Positions 1-7,976 of a stretch of 9,490 bases of DNA are shown piece after piece (within the stretch, counting starts at the first letter, position 1; each line of letters starts with the position of its first letter). This DNA is from Sulfurovum sp. (lineage in GTDB: Bacteria > Campylobacterota > Campylobacteria > Campylobacterales > Sulfurovaceae): contig DQVY01000180.1 of assembly GCA_015661535.1 (NCBI GenBank), forward strand, positions 1 through 9,490, given 5' to 3'. The notes under the pieces were generated by a model. The model was not told the DNA's origin and did no database searches. It worked only from the letters and a program-made list of their open reading frames with translations. A program made the position numbers and the translations under genes.

Positions 1-2789
1 AAGATCACTTCAGAATCGGCGTAAGTAAAGTTGGCAGATAGATAATAATTGGATAACTTGTTATAAATAAAACTTAAATTTTTTCGACCATCTATTTCTA
101 TCCCATAAATTGTTGCTGTATCTGCATTAGCAAATCCATATCTCGGGAGTGATGAAGAAAGCAGCTGCACATCTTCTATCGGTTTATCCAGGAACTTATA
201 AAAAAGACCTACTTTAATATTTTCTGTATTAGAAAAATAATGGCTATACTTCAAATCATAACTTGTAATAAAGGTATTCACTAAATCTGGATTACCTTTA
301 ACCGTCGCAACTTCATAAGGGTGAAAAAACTCAGCATCTGAAAATTCTCTTAAATCTGGGACAATATATGTATTGGATAGTGCAAAATCAATATGGTTAT
401 TATCATCCAACTTATATTTGACACTCCCACTAAACAATAAATCATCAAAGACCAAAGAATTTGGCACTATCTCTATTGGAGCCAAGGCATTAAAGTTATT
501 TGTATATTCAAAAATAGTTTGTGTAAAATCAACTTTTTTAACGCCTAAAATGACTTCTAACCCTTCCATCGGATGTAATAAGGAATTCAAATAAAAACTA
601 TTTTCTTCTACCTCTGCATCATACCAATATGCAGGCTGGAAAGCAATATTCACGGCAAATAAACCTGTATTCTCTGCCCTGACATTATCTCCATAAATGG
701 TATCAATATCTTGTGTGAGTGTTGTATCCTCTCTAAATTGATCTATTTGGTACTTGTTGTATCTTGATACTCTTGTTTTCAAGCTATGTGAAAAACCTAC
801 ATCCACATAATCTTCTTCTGTGAATAGATTCACCATCGTTTTATTTTTAAGATAAAATGCATCCAAATCATCGTCTGAAGTAAGATTTAAAAATGCATTG
901 GTAGTAAAACTATGCAAATAAGGTTCCCCAAGCAACGTTCCATCAAATCTTAAATTTCGTAAATAAGCATACTTATAGTTACCTGGTTGATTTAATGATG
1001 CTTTAGCACTTTCAAATCCAAACCTAAACTTGTTCTCAAAATTAAATAGAGCATAAGCAAAATCTCCACTCACCTGATCAACATCTAGTACTCTCTCTTC
1101 CCAATTTAAATCATATCTAATTTTCCAATCATCATCTGAGTTAGCAATACCATCTGAAATTTGTGTGACAGATTCTGAATTACTGGTATACAGTTTTGTA
1201 TATTTGATATGAAAGACATCTGCATAGTTGTATCCTACATTGAAGATAGCCGAATTCGTATATTGTGAAAATGTTTTAAATGTTTTTCCATGTTGCTCTG
1301 GTGTTGTAAATAATTCATCATTCTCTCTATCGTAGGCATACGTAAAATAATCTTCTTCTCTATATCTATGGTTTTGATTATATGTATAATTTGCGAAGAA
1401 TGAAAGGGTATGGTCTTCTGCAATTTCTACACTATAGGCACCCTCTACACTTACTTTCCCACCCCATGGTAGATTTTCTTTTCTTGTTGTAAGCTTTCTG
1501 TTTACAATATCTCTCATAAAAGTATCTAGCTGTTCTTGCGTAAACCCATGTGCTGTATCAAAAGATACTACAGGCTCTCCCACTACAATCTGTGAAGCAT
1601 CCAATATCTCTTGAGGAATCGATCGATAACCATCATCTACTCCCTGCCAATCTGTACTACTGCCTTCATACGTATTTACTTCTGTCCCTGTGTAACCATT
1701 CCCTTTTGCTCCAATCGAGATCTTGATATAGTTGTCTTTTGTCTTGTCTTTGGTTCGTATATCTATATACCCTCCACCAAAACTTGCAGGTATGTCTGCT
1801 GTGGCACTTTTTTGTATTTTCATAGACTTAATTACACCAGAAGGAAAGATATCTAAGGGAACTGTTCTTTTAATGGGGTTTGGAGAAGGCAGAGGTAAAG
1901 AGTTTAACTCTACATTCGAATAACGATCACCTAAGCCTCTGACAAAAATACTATTCCCTACCAGTGTAACTCCTGTAACTCTTTTGAGTGCGCTAGAGGC
2001 ATCACTGTCACCTTTTTTTGAAAACTCTTCTGCCCCAACAATATTAGCAATAGCATTCATCTGCTTTTCTTCTTGCATCACATCCGCAATACTACCCTCT
2101 ACCTTTGGTGCTAATACAACGAACTCTTCAAGCTCCATGCTAGCAGGAGTCAGTCTTATTGTTCTTCTTGTAACTGCCCCTTTTTTGACCTTGATATGAG
2201 AAACAGTCTGTGCACTATAGGCAGAATGCACTACCGATATACTCAATGTTGTACCAGAAGGCACCGTTGCAGAAAAATGTCCATTTGCATCCGTTCTGGT
2301 ATCTACCGAAGTACCACGAACAAATACTCTCGCCCCTTCAATTGGATGCCCCCCTTCTGAAGAGAGAATCGTTCCACTCAGTTTTCCCGTACCTGTTGAT
2401 TCTTGTGTTTTTACCTCTTTAATCTTTTTCATGGCAACTGGTGTATCGATATCTATACTGTCTGCACCTGCTTTGGTTAACGTTGCTATCACCTGTGTAT
2501 CTCTGCCTTCTTTAATTACAATAGGTTTTTTAAAATACCCCAGATTGATGCCTTTGTCATCTTTTCCAAATATTTCTATCTGATGTTTTCCTACAGACAG
2601 TGCAACTTGCAATGCACCATCTATATCTGTTTTATATATTTTTTTTCCGTCTATCTTGACCTCATTTGATATTAATGGCTTACCATTACTAAAAAGTAAT
2701 ACAGAAACAGTACCTTTTTTTTGCCCTTGAGCATATACAACCATAGGTACTACCAAAAAAAATAATACTAACTTACATAGTTCTTTCAT
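1..2789 (-). CDS. TonB-dependent outer-membrane receptor with N-terminal beta-sandwich extensions (C-terminus beyond window)
   Basis: An unbroken minus-strand reading frame of 929 codons runs from an ATG at 2789 to the left edge, so the end of the barrel is missing. Residues 1-20 are a signal peptide ending VVYA. Residues about 24-105 look like a small Ig-like/carboxypeptidase-regulatory-like domain. A second, clearer one spans about 134-215 (GKLSGTI, then TRTDANGHF). A possible TonB box (EEFVVLA, about 221-227) precedes the plug, about 235-350, which carries RVTGV, IFVRGLGDRYSNV and ASFGGGYIDIRT. The rest is aromatic-rich alternating strand sequence typical of the beta-barrel. The family imports large or scarce ligands across the outer membrane using TonB energy. 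The ATG directly follows the TAA of the TPR gene, with a GGAG 9 nt upstream, so it is the last visible gene of the operon. The ligand cannot be inferred; siderophore, organophosphate or other substrates remain possible. Confidence 0.93.
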   Translation of the reverse strand, partial: MKELCKLVLFFLVVPMVVYAQGQKKGTVSVLLFSNGKPLISNEVKIDGKKIYKTDIDGALQVALSVGKHQIEIFGKDDKGINLGYFKKPIVIKEGRDTQVIATLTKAGADSIDIDTPVAMKKIKEVKTQESTGTGKLSGTILSSEGGHPIEGARVFVRGTSVDTRTDANGHFSATVPSGTTLSISVVHSAYSAQTVSHIKVKKGAVTRRTIRLTPASMELEEFVVLAPKVEGSIADVMQEEKQMNAIANIVGAEEFSKKGDSDASSALKRVTGVTLVGNSIFVRGLGDRYSNVELNSLPLPSPNPIKRTVPLDIFPSGVIKSMKIQKSATADIPASFGGGYIDIRTKDKTKDNYIKISIGAKGNGYTGTEVNTYEGSSTDWQGVDDGYRSIPQEILDASQIVVGEPVVSFDTAHGFTQEQLDTFMRDIVNRKLTTRKENLPWGGKVSVEGAYSVEIAEDHTLSFFANYTYNQNHRYREEDYFTYAYDRENDELFTTPEQHGKTFKTFSQYTNSAIFNVGYNYADVFHIKYTKLYTSNSESVTQISDGIANSDDDWKIRYDLNWEERVLDVDQVSGDFAYALFNFENKFRFGFESAKASLNQPGNYKYAYLRNLRFDGTLLGEPYLHSFTTNAFLNLTSDDDLDAFYLKNKTMVNLFTEEDYVDVGFSHSLKTRVSRYNKYQIDQFREDTTLTQDIDTIYGDNVRAENTGLFAVNIAFQPAYWYDAEVEENSFYLNSLLHPMEGLEVILGVKKVDFTQTIFEYTNNFNALAPIEIVPNSLVFDDLLFSGSVKYKLDDNNHIDFALSNTYIVPDLREFSDAEFFHPYEVATVKGNPDLVNTFITSYDLKYSHYFSNTENIKVGLFYKFLDKPIEDVQLLSSSLPRYGFANADTATIYGIEIDGRKNLSFIYNKLSNYYLSANFTYADSEVI

Positions 2790-4070
2790 TTACATACACT
2801 CCAAGGGGTTGGTTTTACATTTTTCTATATTTTTTCGAATGACTGTGGCTTTGGAAAAAAGTGCGTTATCTTGTATCTTTTTCAAATGTTGTTCAGCATT
2901 TTCATAATCCTTTACCACATAATACGCATACGCCAGCGCATAACGCATATTGTCATTTGAAAGCAAACCATACCGATGCAATGCATCTTTCAAACCTATC
3001 ACTTTCTCAAATTCACCTCTTGAGACAAAAATAGCAACCTTTTGTTTGGTTTTTTCTTCAGTATCTTGCATCATAGAATTTAAATATAATGCATGAGAAA
3101 GTTCACCTGTTCTTCTATACATTTCTGATGCTTCTTTAAGATATTTCCCCTCATAATAAGATGCTTGTTCAAAAAGATATGCCGTTGTATGGGGCATATC
3201 TTTTTGCTTATAATAATGTCCTAACAAAATATGTACCTTTGCTGACATGGGGAAAACCATTTTTGCTTCTTCCAATATTTTAATTGCTTCTCCAAGCTCT
3301 CCGCCACTAACCAGCATTTGGGACAAAGAAATATACTCTTGTGCACTTGCAGGAACTCTTTTCATATAGTTTTTAGCTGCAACAATAGAAGCTTGATAAA
3401 GCTTTAATTCTGCAAAATAATAAAATTTCTGTTTCAATAAGGTAATGTCTTTAGGAAAAAGTTTACTCCCTTTATTAAGTGCATTAATAGCAGATTCTTT
3501 TTGCTTAGCTTTCCAGTAACACTCAGCTCTAAAGGTAAATAGTGAAGCACTCTCACGTCCACGTTCTCCTGCTGCGTCAAGTGCTTTTGCTGCACGTATA
3601 TATTGACCATCCCGATAGTAAGCTTGAGAAAGATAAATATGTAGTTCATCTAGTTTTGCTCTTCTTATCTTTTCAGGCTCAAAAAGAGGTTTTTGACTTT
3701 TTTTCTTTTTCTTCTCTTTAGAAAAAAGTGAAAAGAGTACTTCTTTTTTTTCATTCTCTATCGTAGGAGCTTTATATACTTTCTTTTTTGTAGCCTCAAC
3801 TGCTTTATGAAGTTCACTAATGGCTTCTTTATATCTCTCTTCTTTCAGTGCTATTATTCCTTTCATAGAGTAGTACTTAACCCAGTCGATATCCATGTGA
3901 GACTCTTTAGCTTTTTGTAAAGACTCTAAAGCTTTGTCATACTTTCCATCGTAGAAAAGTATCGTTGCAATCTCCACATGATTTATAGTCTGTTCACTCT
4001 GTTTTTTTGCCATAAGCATCTGTGTACTTACGCAAAACACAAAGCCTAATAGTACAAGTTTTTTTAACAT
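2790..4070 (-). CDS. Secreted TPR-repeat protein of the TonB2-type cluster
   Basis: This 426-residue protein has a signal peptide (about 1-21, ending LMA) and is therefore probably periplasmic. Helical repeat pairs with TPR character (A-L-A/Y-G-Y-A-P spacing) are visible at about 31-97, 141-206, 208-308 and 373-400, for example YFDGKYDKAL-like and YALAYAYYVVKDYENAEQHL segments. A very Lys-rich insert with a run of five lysines (about 95-135) splits the first TPR pair from the rest. The C-terminus has two cysteines (C418, C425) that could form a disulfide. A TPR protein directly after tonB is known in Vibrio and Shewanella TonB2-type clusters, where it is thought to assist TonB function. An AGGTGAAG ribosome-binding site lies just before ATG 4070, in the 9-nt gap after tonB. 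The precise partner is unknown. TPR assignment is from the repeat pattern. Confidence 0.85.
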   Translation of the reverse strand: MLKKLVLLGFVFCVSTQMLMAKKQSEQTINHVEIATILFYDGKYDKALESLQKAKESHMDIDWVKYYSMKGIIALKEERYKEAISELHKAVEATKKKVYKAPTIENEKKEVLFSLFSKEKKKKKSQKPLFEPEKIRRAKLDELHIYLSQAYYRDGQYIRAAKALDAAGERGRESASLFTFRAECYWKAKQKESAINALNKGSKLFPKDITLLKQKFYYFAELKLYQASIVAAKNYMKRVPASAQEYISLSQMLVSGGELGEAIKILEEAKMVFPMSAKVHILLGHYYKQKDMPHTTAYLFEQASYYEGKYLKEASEMYRRTGELSHALYLNSMMQDTEEKTKQKVAIFVSRGEFEKVIGLKDALHRYGLLSNDNMRYALAYAYYVVKDYENAEQHLKKIQDNALFSKATVIRKNIEKCKTNPLECM

Positions 4071-4079
4071 CTCTTCACC

Positions 4080-4721
4080 TTAATTTAAGTCAAATCGGAC
4101 TTTTTGTTTTGCCCAAACTTTGACTGGATTACCTTTATATTTTGCAGGAGCAAAACGCCAATTTCTTATGCCTCTAAGTGCTGCCGCATCAAACACGCCT
4201 GCAGGACTAGAAGCTATCACTTTAGCTACCTCTACACTGCCATCTTTAGCAATGAGTAAATTCACAATCACGTACCCCTTAATGCCTTTTTTAGCAGCAC
4301 TCGGTGGATACTCCATGGCTGAACGGGAAATGACTCTAGGCTTTGTGTCTACTGTACCTTCACTCATCGCTGCATCTGCTGCGATGTCTCCCAAGATATT
4401 TTTGGCATTACCCATAATATCCCCAGAAGAAAACTCTGGTATATCCATAGCTATACCGCCCAACATTGAACTCAAATCTGGTAACGGTGCTTTAGGCTGT
4501 GCACGTTTTGGCTTTGGCTTAGGTTTTGGTTTTGGCTTTTTAACCTCTGGTGCTTGTTTATTCATCTTGACATAACGCATCGGGTCTTTTACTTTTTGCT
4601 CTTTCTTTTTTACTTTTGCATTAAAAGAAACTACCAGTAACACCATTAATGCAGAACCAGCAAACATCGCCAAAAGAGCAAACAGTTTAGCCTTGTCTCT
4701 TTTGAAATTTTCTCTAGCCAT
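4080..4721 (-). CDS. tonB: TonB energy-transducing protein (short, TonB2-like)
   Basis: A 213-residue protein with the full TonB layout. A cytoplasmic basic N-terminus is followed by one membrane anchor at about 13-34, then a Pro-Lys linker with alternating K-P at about 62-72. A short Gly/Ala/Asp segment follows (80-125). The TonB C-terminal domain spans about 128-213, with the EYPPSA motif (137-142), GYVIVNLLIAKDGSV (149-163) and the NWRFAPAKYKG strand-turn (187-197). It spans the periplasm and transmits proton-motive force from ExbBD to outer-membrane receptors. The linker is shorter than in classical E. coli TonB (239 residues), which fits Vibrio TonB2-type systems that need a TtpC partner. 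The gene starts 6 nt after the exbD stop, with a purine-rich GAGATGGGA upstream. The client is very likely the receptor encoded two genes downstream. Confidence 0.95.
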   Translation of the reverse strand: MARENFKRDKAKLFALLAMFAGSALMVLLVVSFNAKVKKKEQKVKDPMRYVKMNKQAPEVKKPKPKPKPKPKRAQPKAPLPDLSSMLGGIAMDIPEFSSGDIMGNAKNILGDIAADAAMSEGTVDTKPRVISRSAMEYPPSAAKKGIKGYVIVNLLIAKDGSVEVAKVIASSPAGVFDAAALRGIRNWRFAPAKYKGNPVKVWAKQKVRFDLN

Positions 4722-4727
4722 CTGTTG

Positions 4728-5132
4728 CTATCCCATCTCTTTTGAGGTAGAGACTGCCACATCTTTGGCCCCAGACATACGACACTCATCTACCACATCA
4801 ATCAGAGTCTCAACAGGAATGGTCTCATCAGAAATCACCAACACTGCTTTATCTGTAGCAGTACGCAACAAGTCTCTTAACTTGCTTTGTATCGCCCATA
4901 TCTGTACAGGCTGGTTATCTATATACACTGCACCTGTGTTGTCGATGTACACACGTACCACTTTAGAGTCTGACTTGCTCGCACTGGCAGCTGCAGGACG
5001 GTTAAGATCAAGTTTCATATCTTTTACAAACGTGGTTGTTACCATAAAGAAAATCAACAATATAAAAACCATATCAATCAACGGGGATACATCTATGTTG
5101 TCTACATCTTGCTTTTTAGGTCTAAATCTCAT
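4728..5132 (-). CDS. exbD: Biopolymer transport protein ExbD
   Basis: At 134 residues this is a normal-length ExbD/TolR-family protein. A short cytoplasmic N-terminus (MRFRPKKQ) leads into the family signature IDVSPLIDMVFILLIFF at about 13-29. The membrane helix is about 17-36, and D20 is the conserved proton-carrying aspartate. The periplasmic domain (about 60-130) shows the usual pattern: VRVYIDNTGAVYIDNQPV, a central helix, VLVISDETIPVETLIDVVDECR, and the end GAKDVAVST. It forms the proton channel with ExbB in the inner membrane and drives TonB. Its ATG lies inside the end of exbB (11-nt overlap), which implies translational coupling and balanced expression. ExbD is preferred to TolR because tonB follows directly and there are no Pal/TolB genes. 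Confidence 0.95.
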   Translation of the reverse strand: MRFRPKKQDVDNIDVSPLIDMVFILLIFFMVTTTFVKDMKLDLNRPAAASASKSDSKVVRVYIDNTGAVYIDNQPVQIWAIQSKLRDLLRTATDKAVLVISDETIPVETLIDVVDECRMSGAKDVAVSTSKEMG

Positions 5133-5742
5133 GTGATTCCTTCGTACATATTATGTCTGTCATTTGTTCAAATTCAAGCTCAAAACGCTCTGCTTTTTTA
5201 TCGAGTATACGACCTATAATCAGCCCAGGGACAGCTACAACCAAGCCTAGTTCAGTAGTAAACAGTGCCTTAGATATACCCCCTGAGATACTTGAACCCT
5301 GTGAAAACATAGAAGAATTTTGTAAAGCATCAAACGTCTCTATCATTCCTATCACCGTTCCAAGAAGTCCTATAAGCGGGGCAAGTACTATAATAGTCTT
5401 TATCAATATCCCATACTTACCTGTATCACTATAGTAAGGCAGTAAGGCACCTTCTATATGCTTCCTCATATTCAACCCCATTGCTTTTGCTTGCTTAGCC
5501 GCATCAAGTGCATCTACAGTCGCATAGTCTAACATCCCTCGCATTGCTTGTATACTTCCACGTTTCTCATGTTTTTCTATGAGACGACGTACACTCCCTT
5601 TGGTTCCTCGTTTTAAGATAAGGTATCTGTAGCCAAGCCCATACCAGAGGAAAATGTTCAGTACAAAAAGTACCCACATCACTGATCCCCCAGTGTTCAT
5701 TAACTCTACAAACCTCTCTACATATTCAAATGGTGTTAACAT
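5122..5742 (-). CDS. exbB: ExbB/TolQ-family proton-channel protein, ExbB2-type
   Basis: A 206-residue MotA/TolQ/ExbB-family inner-membrane protein with three predicted membrane helices: about 19-41, 110-133 and 156-178. The family signature APLIGLLGTVIGMIETF lies at 121-137 and is followed by GGISKALFTTELGLVVAVPGLI (154-175), the third helix with its conserved Thr and Pro residues. The cytoplasmic loop (about 45-108) carries basic helices. It assembles as the ExbB ring around ExbD helices and uses the proton gradient. It is slightly shorter than E. coli ExbB (244) and similar to the ExbB2 proteins of Vibrio TonB2 clusters. It starts one base after the TAA of the upstream ttpC-like gene with only a weak Shine-Dalgarno, so re-initiation is likely, and it overlaps exbD by 11 nt. 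Confidence 0.94.
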   Translation of the reverse strand: MLTPFEYVERFVELMNTGGSVMWVLFVLNIFLWYGLGYRYLILKRGTKGSVRRLIEKHEKRGSIQAMRGMLDYATVDALDAAKQAKAMGLNMRKHIEGALLPYYSDTGKYGILIKTIIVLAPLIGLLGTVIGMIETFDALQNSSMFSQGSSISGGISKALFTTELGLVVAVPGLIIGRILDKKAERFELEFEQMTDIICTKESHEI

Positions 5743-5743
5743 C

Positions 5744-7063
5744 TTAAGCTCTGTGTTTCTCGTAAAGGTTTACGATATGTAATGCGCTTTGCTCCATAGA
5801 GTCTTTAATGTTCTGTGCCCACCCTGAAAGCAAATTTCCAAGTAACAAAAGAGGAATAGCTACGATAAGTCCAAGCATCGTAGTCACAAGTGCTGCCGAG
5901 ATTCCTCCAGAAAGCAACTTTGGATCACCTGTACCAAACTCAGTAATCACATCAAAAGTTTCTATCATTCCTGTTACAGTTCCAAGAAGTCCAAGTAATG
6001 GAGCTACTGCAGCAATAACCAAAACAAAGTTTCCAAATTTGTCTATTTGAGAACTCTCATTCAAGATACTCTCCATTACTATATCTTCAACATGTTCTCT
6101 TTCTTTACCGATATTTCTAAGTAAAGATTTGACAACTCTAGCAGTAGAACCCTCAAAACTTTTGATTGCTTCAAGTGCCTCATCCCCTCTACCACTCTCT
6201 ACTTTATTCACAACAATAGCCGTAATTTTTTCTACATTAGAACCTGCTTTCATAAGGTTCAATACCCTAAATACCAATAACAGTAAACCAAATGCACCAA
6301 GCACCAAGATGATATACCCTATCGTTCCTCCACCTTCTATGGTTTCAACTACTGTTTTTTCTTTAACATAGTCTGCTTCTTTATCTAGATTTTCATAAAT
6401 AAAGATATCTAATGGGTCTTTCATATCTCCAGCATACAGTGCCTTTGCATCATCAGAAGAGCCTACGGCATTCCAAAGCTTGTATGCTCCATTACCAGCA
6501 GGTGCCAAAGCACCTGTAGCATCTGACGAGATACCATATGCAGCAATATTCCCTACTTTTACGATGTCACCTTTGACACGTTTTCCATCTGGGAGATAAA
6601 ACTCACCTTTTGTGTTTTGTAAGGATGAAAGTGTCACATACAGTTTTGATGCAGAGCCAAATGCTTGTTCCAATTTATCAATGTTTGCTGTTTTATTATC
6701 ATCAGAGATTGTAATCCCATATTCTTGAAGAGTTAACCGTGCCTGATTGACTACATTTTCTGTAATATCTCCATTTTCTTTAGATTCACTCAGTTTTGTA
6801 GACATTTTTACAAGTTTTTGTTTTTCAGTATCTACCATTTTATTAAGATCCAAAAGTTTTTGCTGTAAGACAACTACTTTTTCTTTTGCCCCTAAAAGAT
6901 TTGATTCATGTTGTACTTTGTCTAAAGACAATCTCTTTTCAAGTTCAGCCTTTTGGGCTTTAAGAAAAGCATACTCTTTTTGATACGCTCTATCCAATTC
7001 GCTTGCCGTCATTGTCACTGCAAATACACAAAATATTGTCATGGCTACAAATATTTTTTTCAT
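5744..7063 (-). CDS. ttpC: TtpC-like long ExbB-family protein with periplasmic coiled-coil domain
   Basis: This 439-residue protein fuses a periplasmic N-terminal half to an ExbB/MotA/TolQ C-terminal half. Residues 1-20 form a signal peptide ending MTA. Residues about 25-97 are charged heptad-rich sequence, probably a coiled coil. About 150-230 is a globular region containing DIVKVGNIAAYGI. Membrane helices follow at about 247-267, 344-366 and 388-411. The ExbB signature APLLGLLGTVTGMIETF (354-370) is nearly identical to that of the neighbouring exbB. In Vibrio anguillarum and V. cholerae, TtpC of this architecture is essential for TonB2-dependent iron transport and is encoded just upstream of exbB2. 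The same order here supports the name. Its ATG shares one base with the DUF3450 stop (TAATG). The role in this organism is inferred. Confidence 0.9.
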   Translation of the reverse strand: MKKIFVAMTIFCVFAVTMTASELDRAYQKEYAFLKAQKAELEKRLSLDKVQHESNLLGAKEKVVVLQQKLLDLNKMVDTEKQKLVKMSTKLSESKENGDITENVVNQARLTLQEYGITISDDNKTANIDKLEQAFGSASKLYVTLSSLQNTKGEFYLPDGKRVKGDIVKVGNIAAYGISSDATGALAPAGNGAYKLWNAVGSSDDAKALYAGDMKDPLDIFIYENLDKEADYVKEKTVVETIEGGGTIGYIILVLGAFGLLLLVFRVLNLMKAGSNVEKITAIVVNKVESGRGDEALEAIKSFEGSTARVVKSLLRNIGKEREHVEDIVMESILNESSQIDKFGNFVLVIAAVAPLLGLLGTVTGMIETFDVITEFGTGDPKLLSGGISAALVTTMLGLIVAIPLLLLGNLLSGWAQNIKDSMEQSALHIVNLYEKHRA

Positions 7064-7836
7064 TAGTTCACTCCTCTAAGCAACAATGCATTTGGTAAAG
7101 TAAAATATCCTGTTCTAATTTGTTTTTGCAAGGCATCAAATAAGTGCACTATATGCGTAATATCATCATCTTCTGTTGCGACAACATAGGTGTATGCATT
7201 ATTCTCTTGTTTCACATACCCTACTTTGTCATCAGGTGTTGCAAAAAACATCATAACCGAACCTATTTTGGCGATTTTAGCAAGCTTGCTTTCACCTTCT
7301 ATGGTTACTTCCTGTTTAAATAAACCTATTTCTTTTGTAAGACGCAAGGCATCATCATAACTAGCCCAAGTCAAAGCAAGTGCTTTTTCTTGTGTGATAT
7401 CTCCATTTTTAAGATCTGTTTTTATTTTTTCTAAAGCACCAAGCCTCTCTTCTGTTTTAAAAGGTATACCTGCTTGTACTTCTTTAGCCAAAAGCGCTAA
7501 TGCTGTGTGAATAATCGGTTTTATATCTTTCACACTGCTACCAATCGTTTGTAATTCAGATGCTACTTTCGCTAAATTTTGTTGTGTAAGTTTTAACTCT
7601 GTTTCTTTTCTGTTTATTTGTGCTTCATTGTCAGATATCTGTAGTACATATGACTTCATCTGTGCCTTATAGTCATCTTTATTATCGTCTACTTTACTAT
7701 AGAGTGCTTCTACATCCCCTCTTAATTTCATAATTGATTGAATCATATTTTCACTGCTTTTTGCCAATAGACTAGAACTGCCTAACGTTCCAACAAACAG
7801 CATCATATATAATGCTTTCCTTCGTATTGTTATCAT
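7063..7836 (-). CDS. DUF3450 periplasmic protein of TonB2-type cluster
   Basis: A 257-residue secreted protein that opens the TonB operon. The N-terminus has basic residues then a hydrophobic core ending SSLLA (about 6-25), a signal peptide. Residues about 28-100 are charged and heptad-like (coiled coil). The motif GIPFKTEERLGAL (123-135) matches the DUF3450 family, as does the C-terminal region with KIAKIGSVMMFFATPDDKVGY (187-207). The family has no established biochemical activity but occurs at the head of ttpC-exbB-exbD-tonB-TPR clusters, so a periplasmic role in TonB2-type energy transduction is likely. The start is supported by GGAG five bases before ATG 7836 and by a promoter/operator directly upstream (7866-7919). 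The region around 174-217 resembles residues 152-196 of the downstream TtpC-like protein, suggesting shared ancestry. Family assignment is by recall of motif and context. Confidence 0.85.
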   Translation of the reverse strand: MITIRRKALYMMLFVGTLGSSSLLAKSSENMIQSIMKLRGDVEALYSKVDDNKDDYKAQMKSYVLQISDNEAQINRKETELKLTQQNLAKVASELQTIGSSVKDIKPIIHTALALLAKEVQAGIPFKTEERLGALEKIKTDLKNGDITQEKALALTWASYDDALRLTKEIGLFKQEVTIEGESKLAKIAKIGSVMMFFATPDDKVGYVKQENNAYTYVVATEDDDITHIVHLFDALQKQIRTGYFTLPNALLLRGVN

Positions 7837-7865
7837 GTATACTCCGATATAATATTTAATTTGGG

Positions 7866-7871
7866 ATAATA
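7866..7871 (-). promoter_or_regulatory. Putative -10 element of the TonB operon
   Basis: The minus strand reads TATTAT here, a good -10 hexamer. It lies exactly 8 nt after the end of the four-half-site operator, with no clear -35 box at the usual spacing, as expected when an activator replaces -35 contacts. It leaves 29 nt before the ATG at 7836, room for a short leader containing the GGAG ribosome-binding site. The call is from motif and position only. Confidence 0.55.
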
Positions 7872-7879
7872 AGATTATT

Positions 7880-7919
7880 TGGTAATAAAATGGTAATATT
7901 TTGGATACAAAATGGTTAC
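7880..7919 (-). promoter_or_regulatory. Four-half-site operator (11-bp direct repeats) upstream of the TonB operon
   Basis: On the plus strand the heptamers TGGTAAT (7880), TGGTAAT (7891), TGGATAC (7902) and TGGTTAC (7913) start exactly 11 bp apart, separated by A/T-only tetranucleotides. Heptamer plus 4-nt AT spacer in direct repeat is the layout of PhoB/OmpR-family binding sites, where each half-site takes one regulator monomer. The array ends 8 nt before the -10 hexamer of the DUF3450-tonB operon, in position for activation. A sister array precedes the lipoprotein gene. The likely binder is the response regulator ending at 9255, by inference from adjacency. Confidence 0.72.
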
Positions 7920-7921
7920 AT

Positions 7922-7939
7922 TATGTTCAAGCGAACATA
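7922..7939. repeat. Perfect inverted repeat, 7-bp arms
   Basis: TATGTTC and GAACATA flank the 4-base loop AAGC. The dyad lies two bases beyond the outer half-site of the TonB-operon operator. It could be a binding site for a second dimeric regulator or a weak RNA hairpin behind the lipoprotein gene. No U-tract follows on either strand, so a simple terminator is not well supported. Confidence 0.5.
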
Positions 7940-7947
7940 GGAGAGTA

Positions 7948-7976
7948 TTGACAAGCAGGAGAGTACTGCTTGTCAA
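7948..7976 (-). terminator. Strong hairpin after the lipoprotein gene, possible terminator or mRNA 3' end
   Basis: Arms TTGACAAGCAG (7948-7958) and CTGCTTGTCAA (7966-7976) pair perfectly over 11 bp around a 7-nt loop. The hairpin begins 14 nt beyond the lipoprotein stop codon. Neither strand has a U-run after the stem: the minus strand continues TACTCTCC. Efficient intrinsic termination is therefore uncertain, and the hairpin may instead stabilise the 3' end or attenuate readthrough into the TonB operon. The 9-mer AGGAGAGTA occurs twice here (7939-7947 and 7957-7965). Confidence 0.5.

Noticed and set aside
4508..4543. Tandem repeat in the tonB Pro-Lys linker
   Set aside because: The units are short and degenerate (CCAAAG/CCAAAA/CCTAAG variants), as expected for a normal TonB linker.
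4120..4575. 151-codon plus-strand open frame
   Set aside because: It lies antisense inside tonB, has no recognisable domain, and its Gly-Phe repeat is the complement of the Pro-Lys linker.
4693..5136. 147-codon plus-strand open frame
   Set aside because: It is antisense across exbD, which has clear family motifs; no independent coding evidence.
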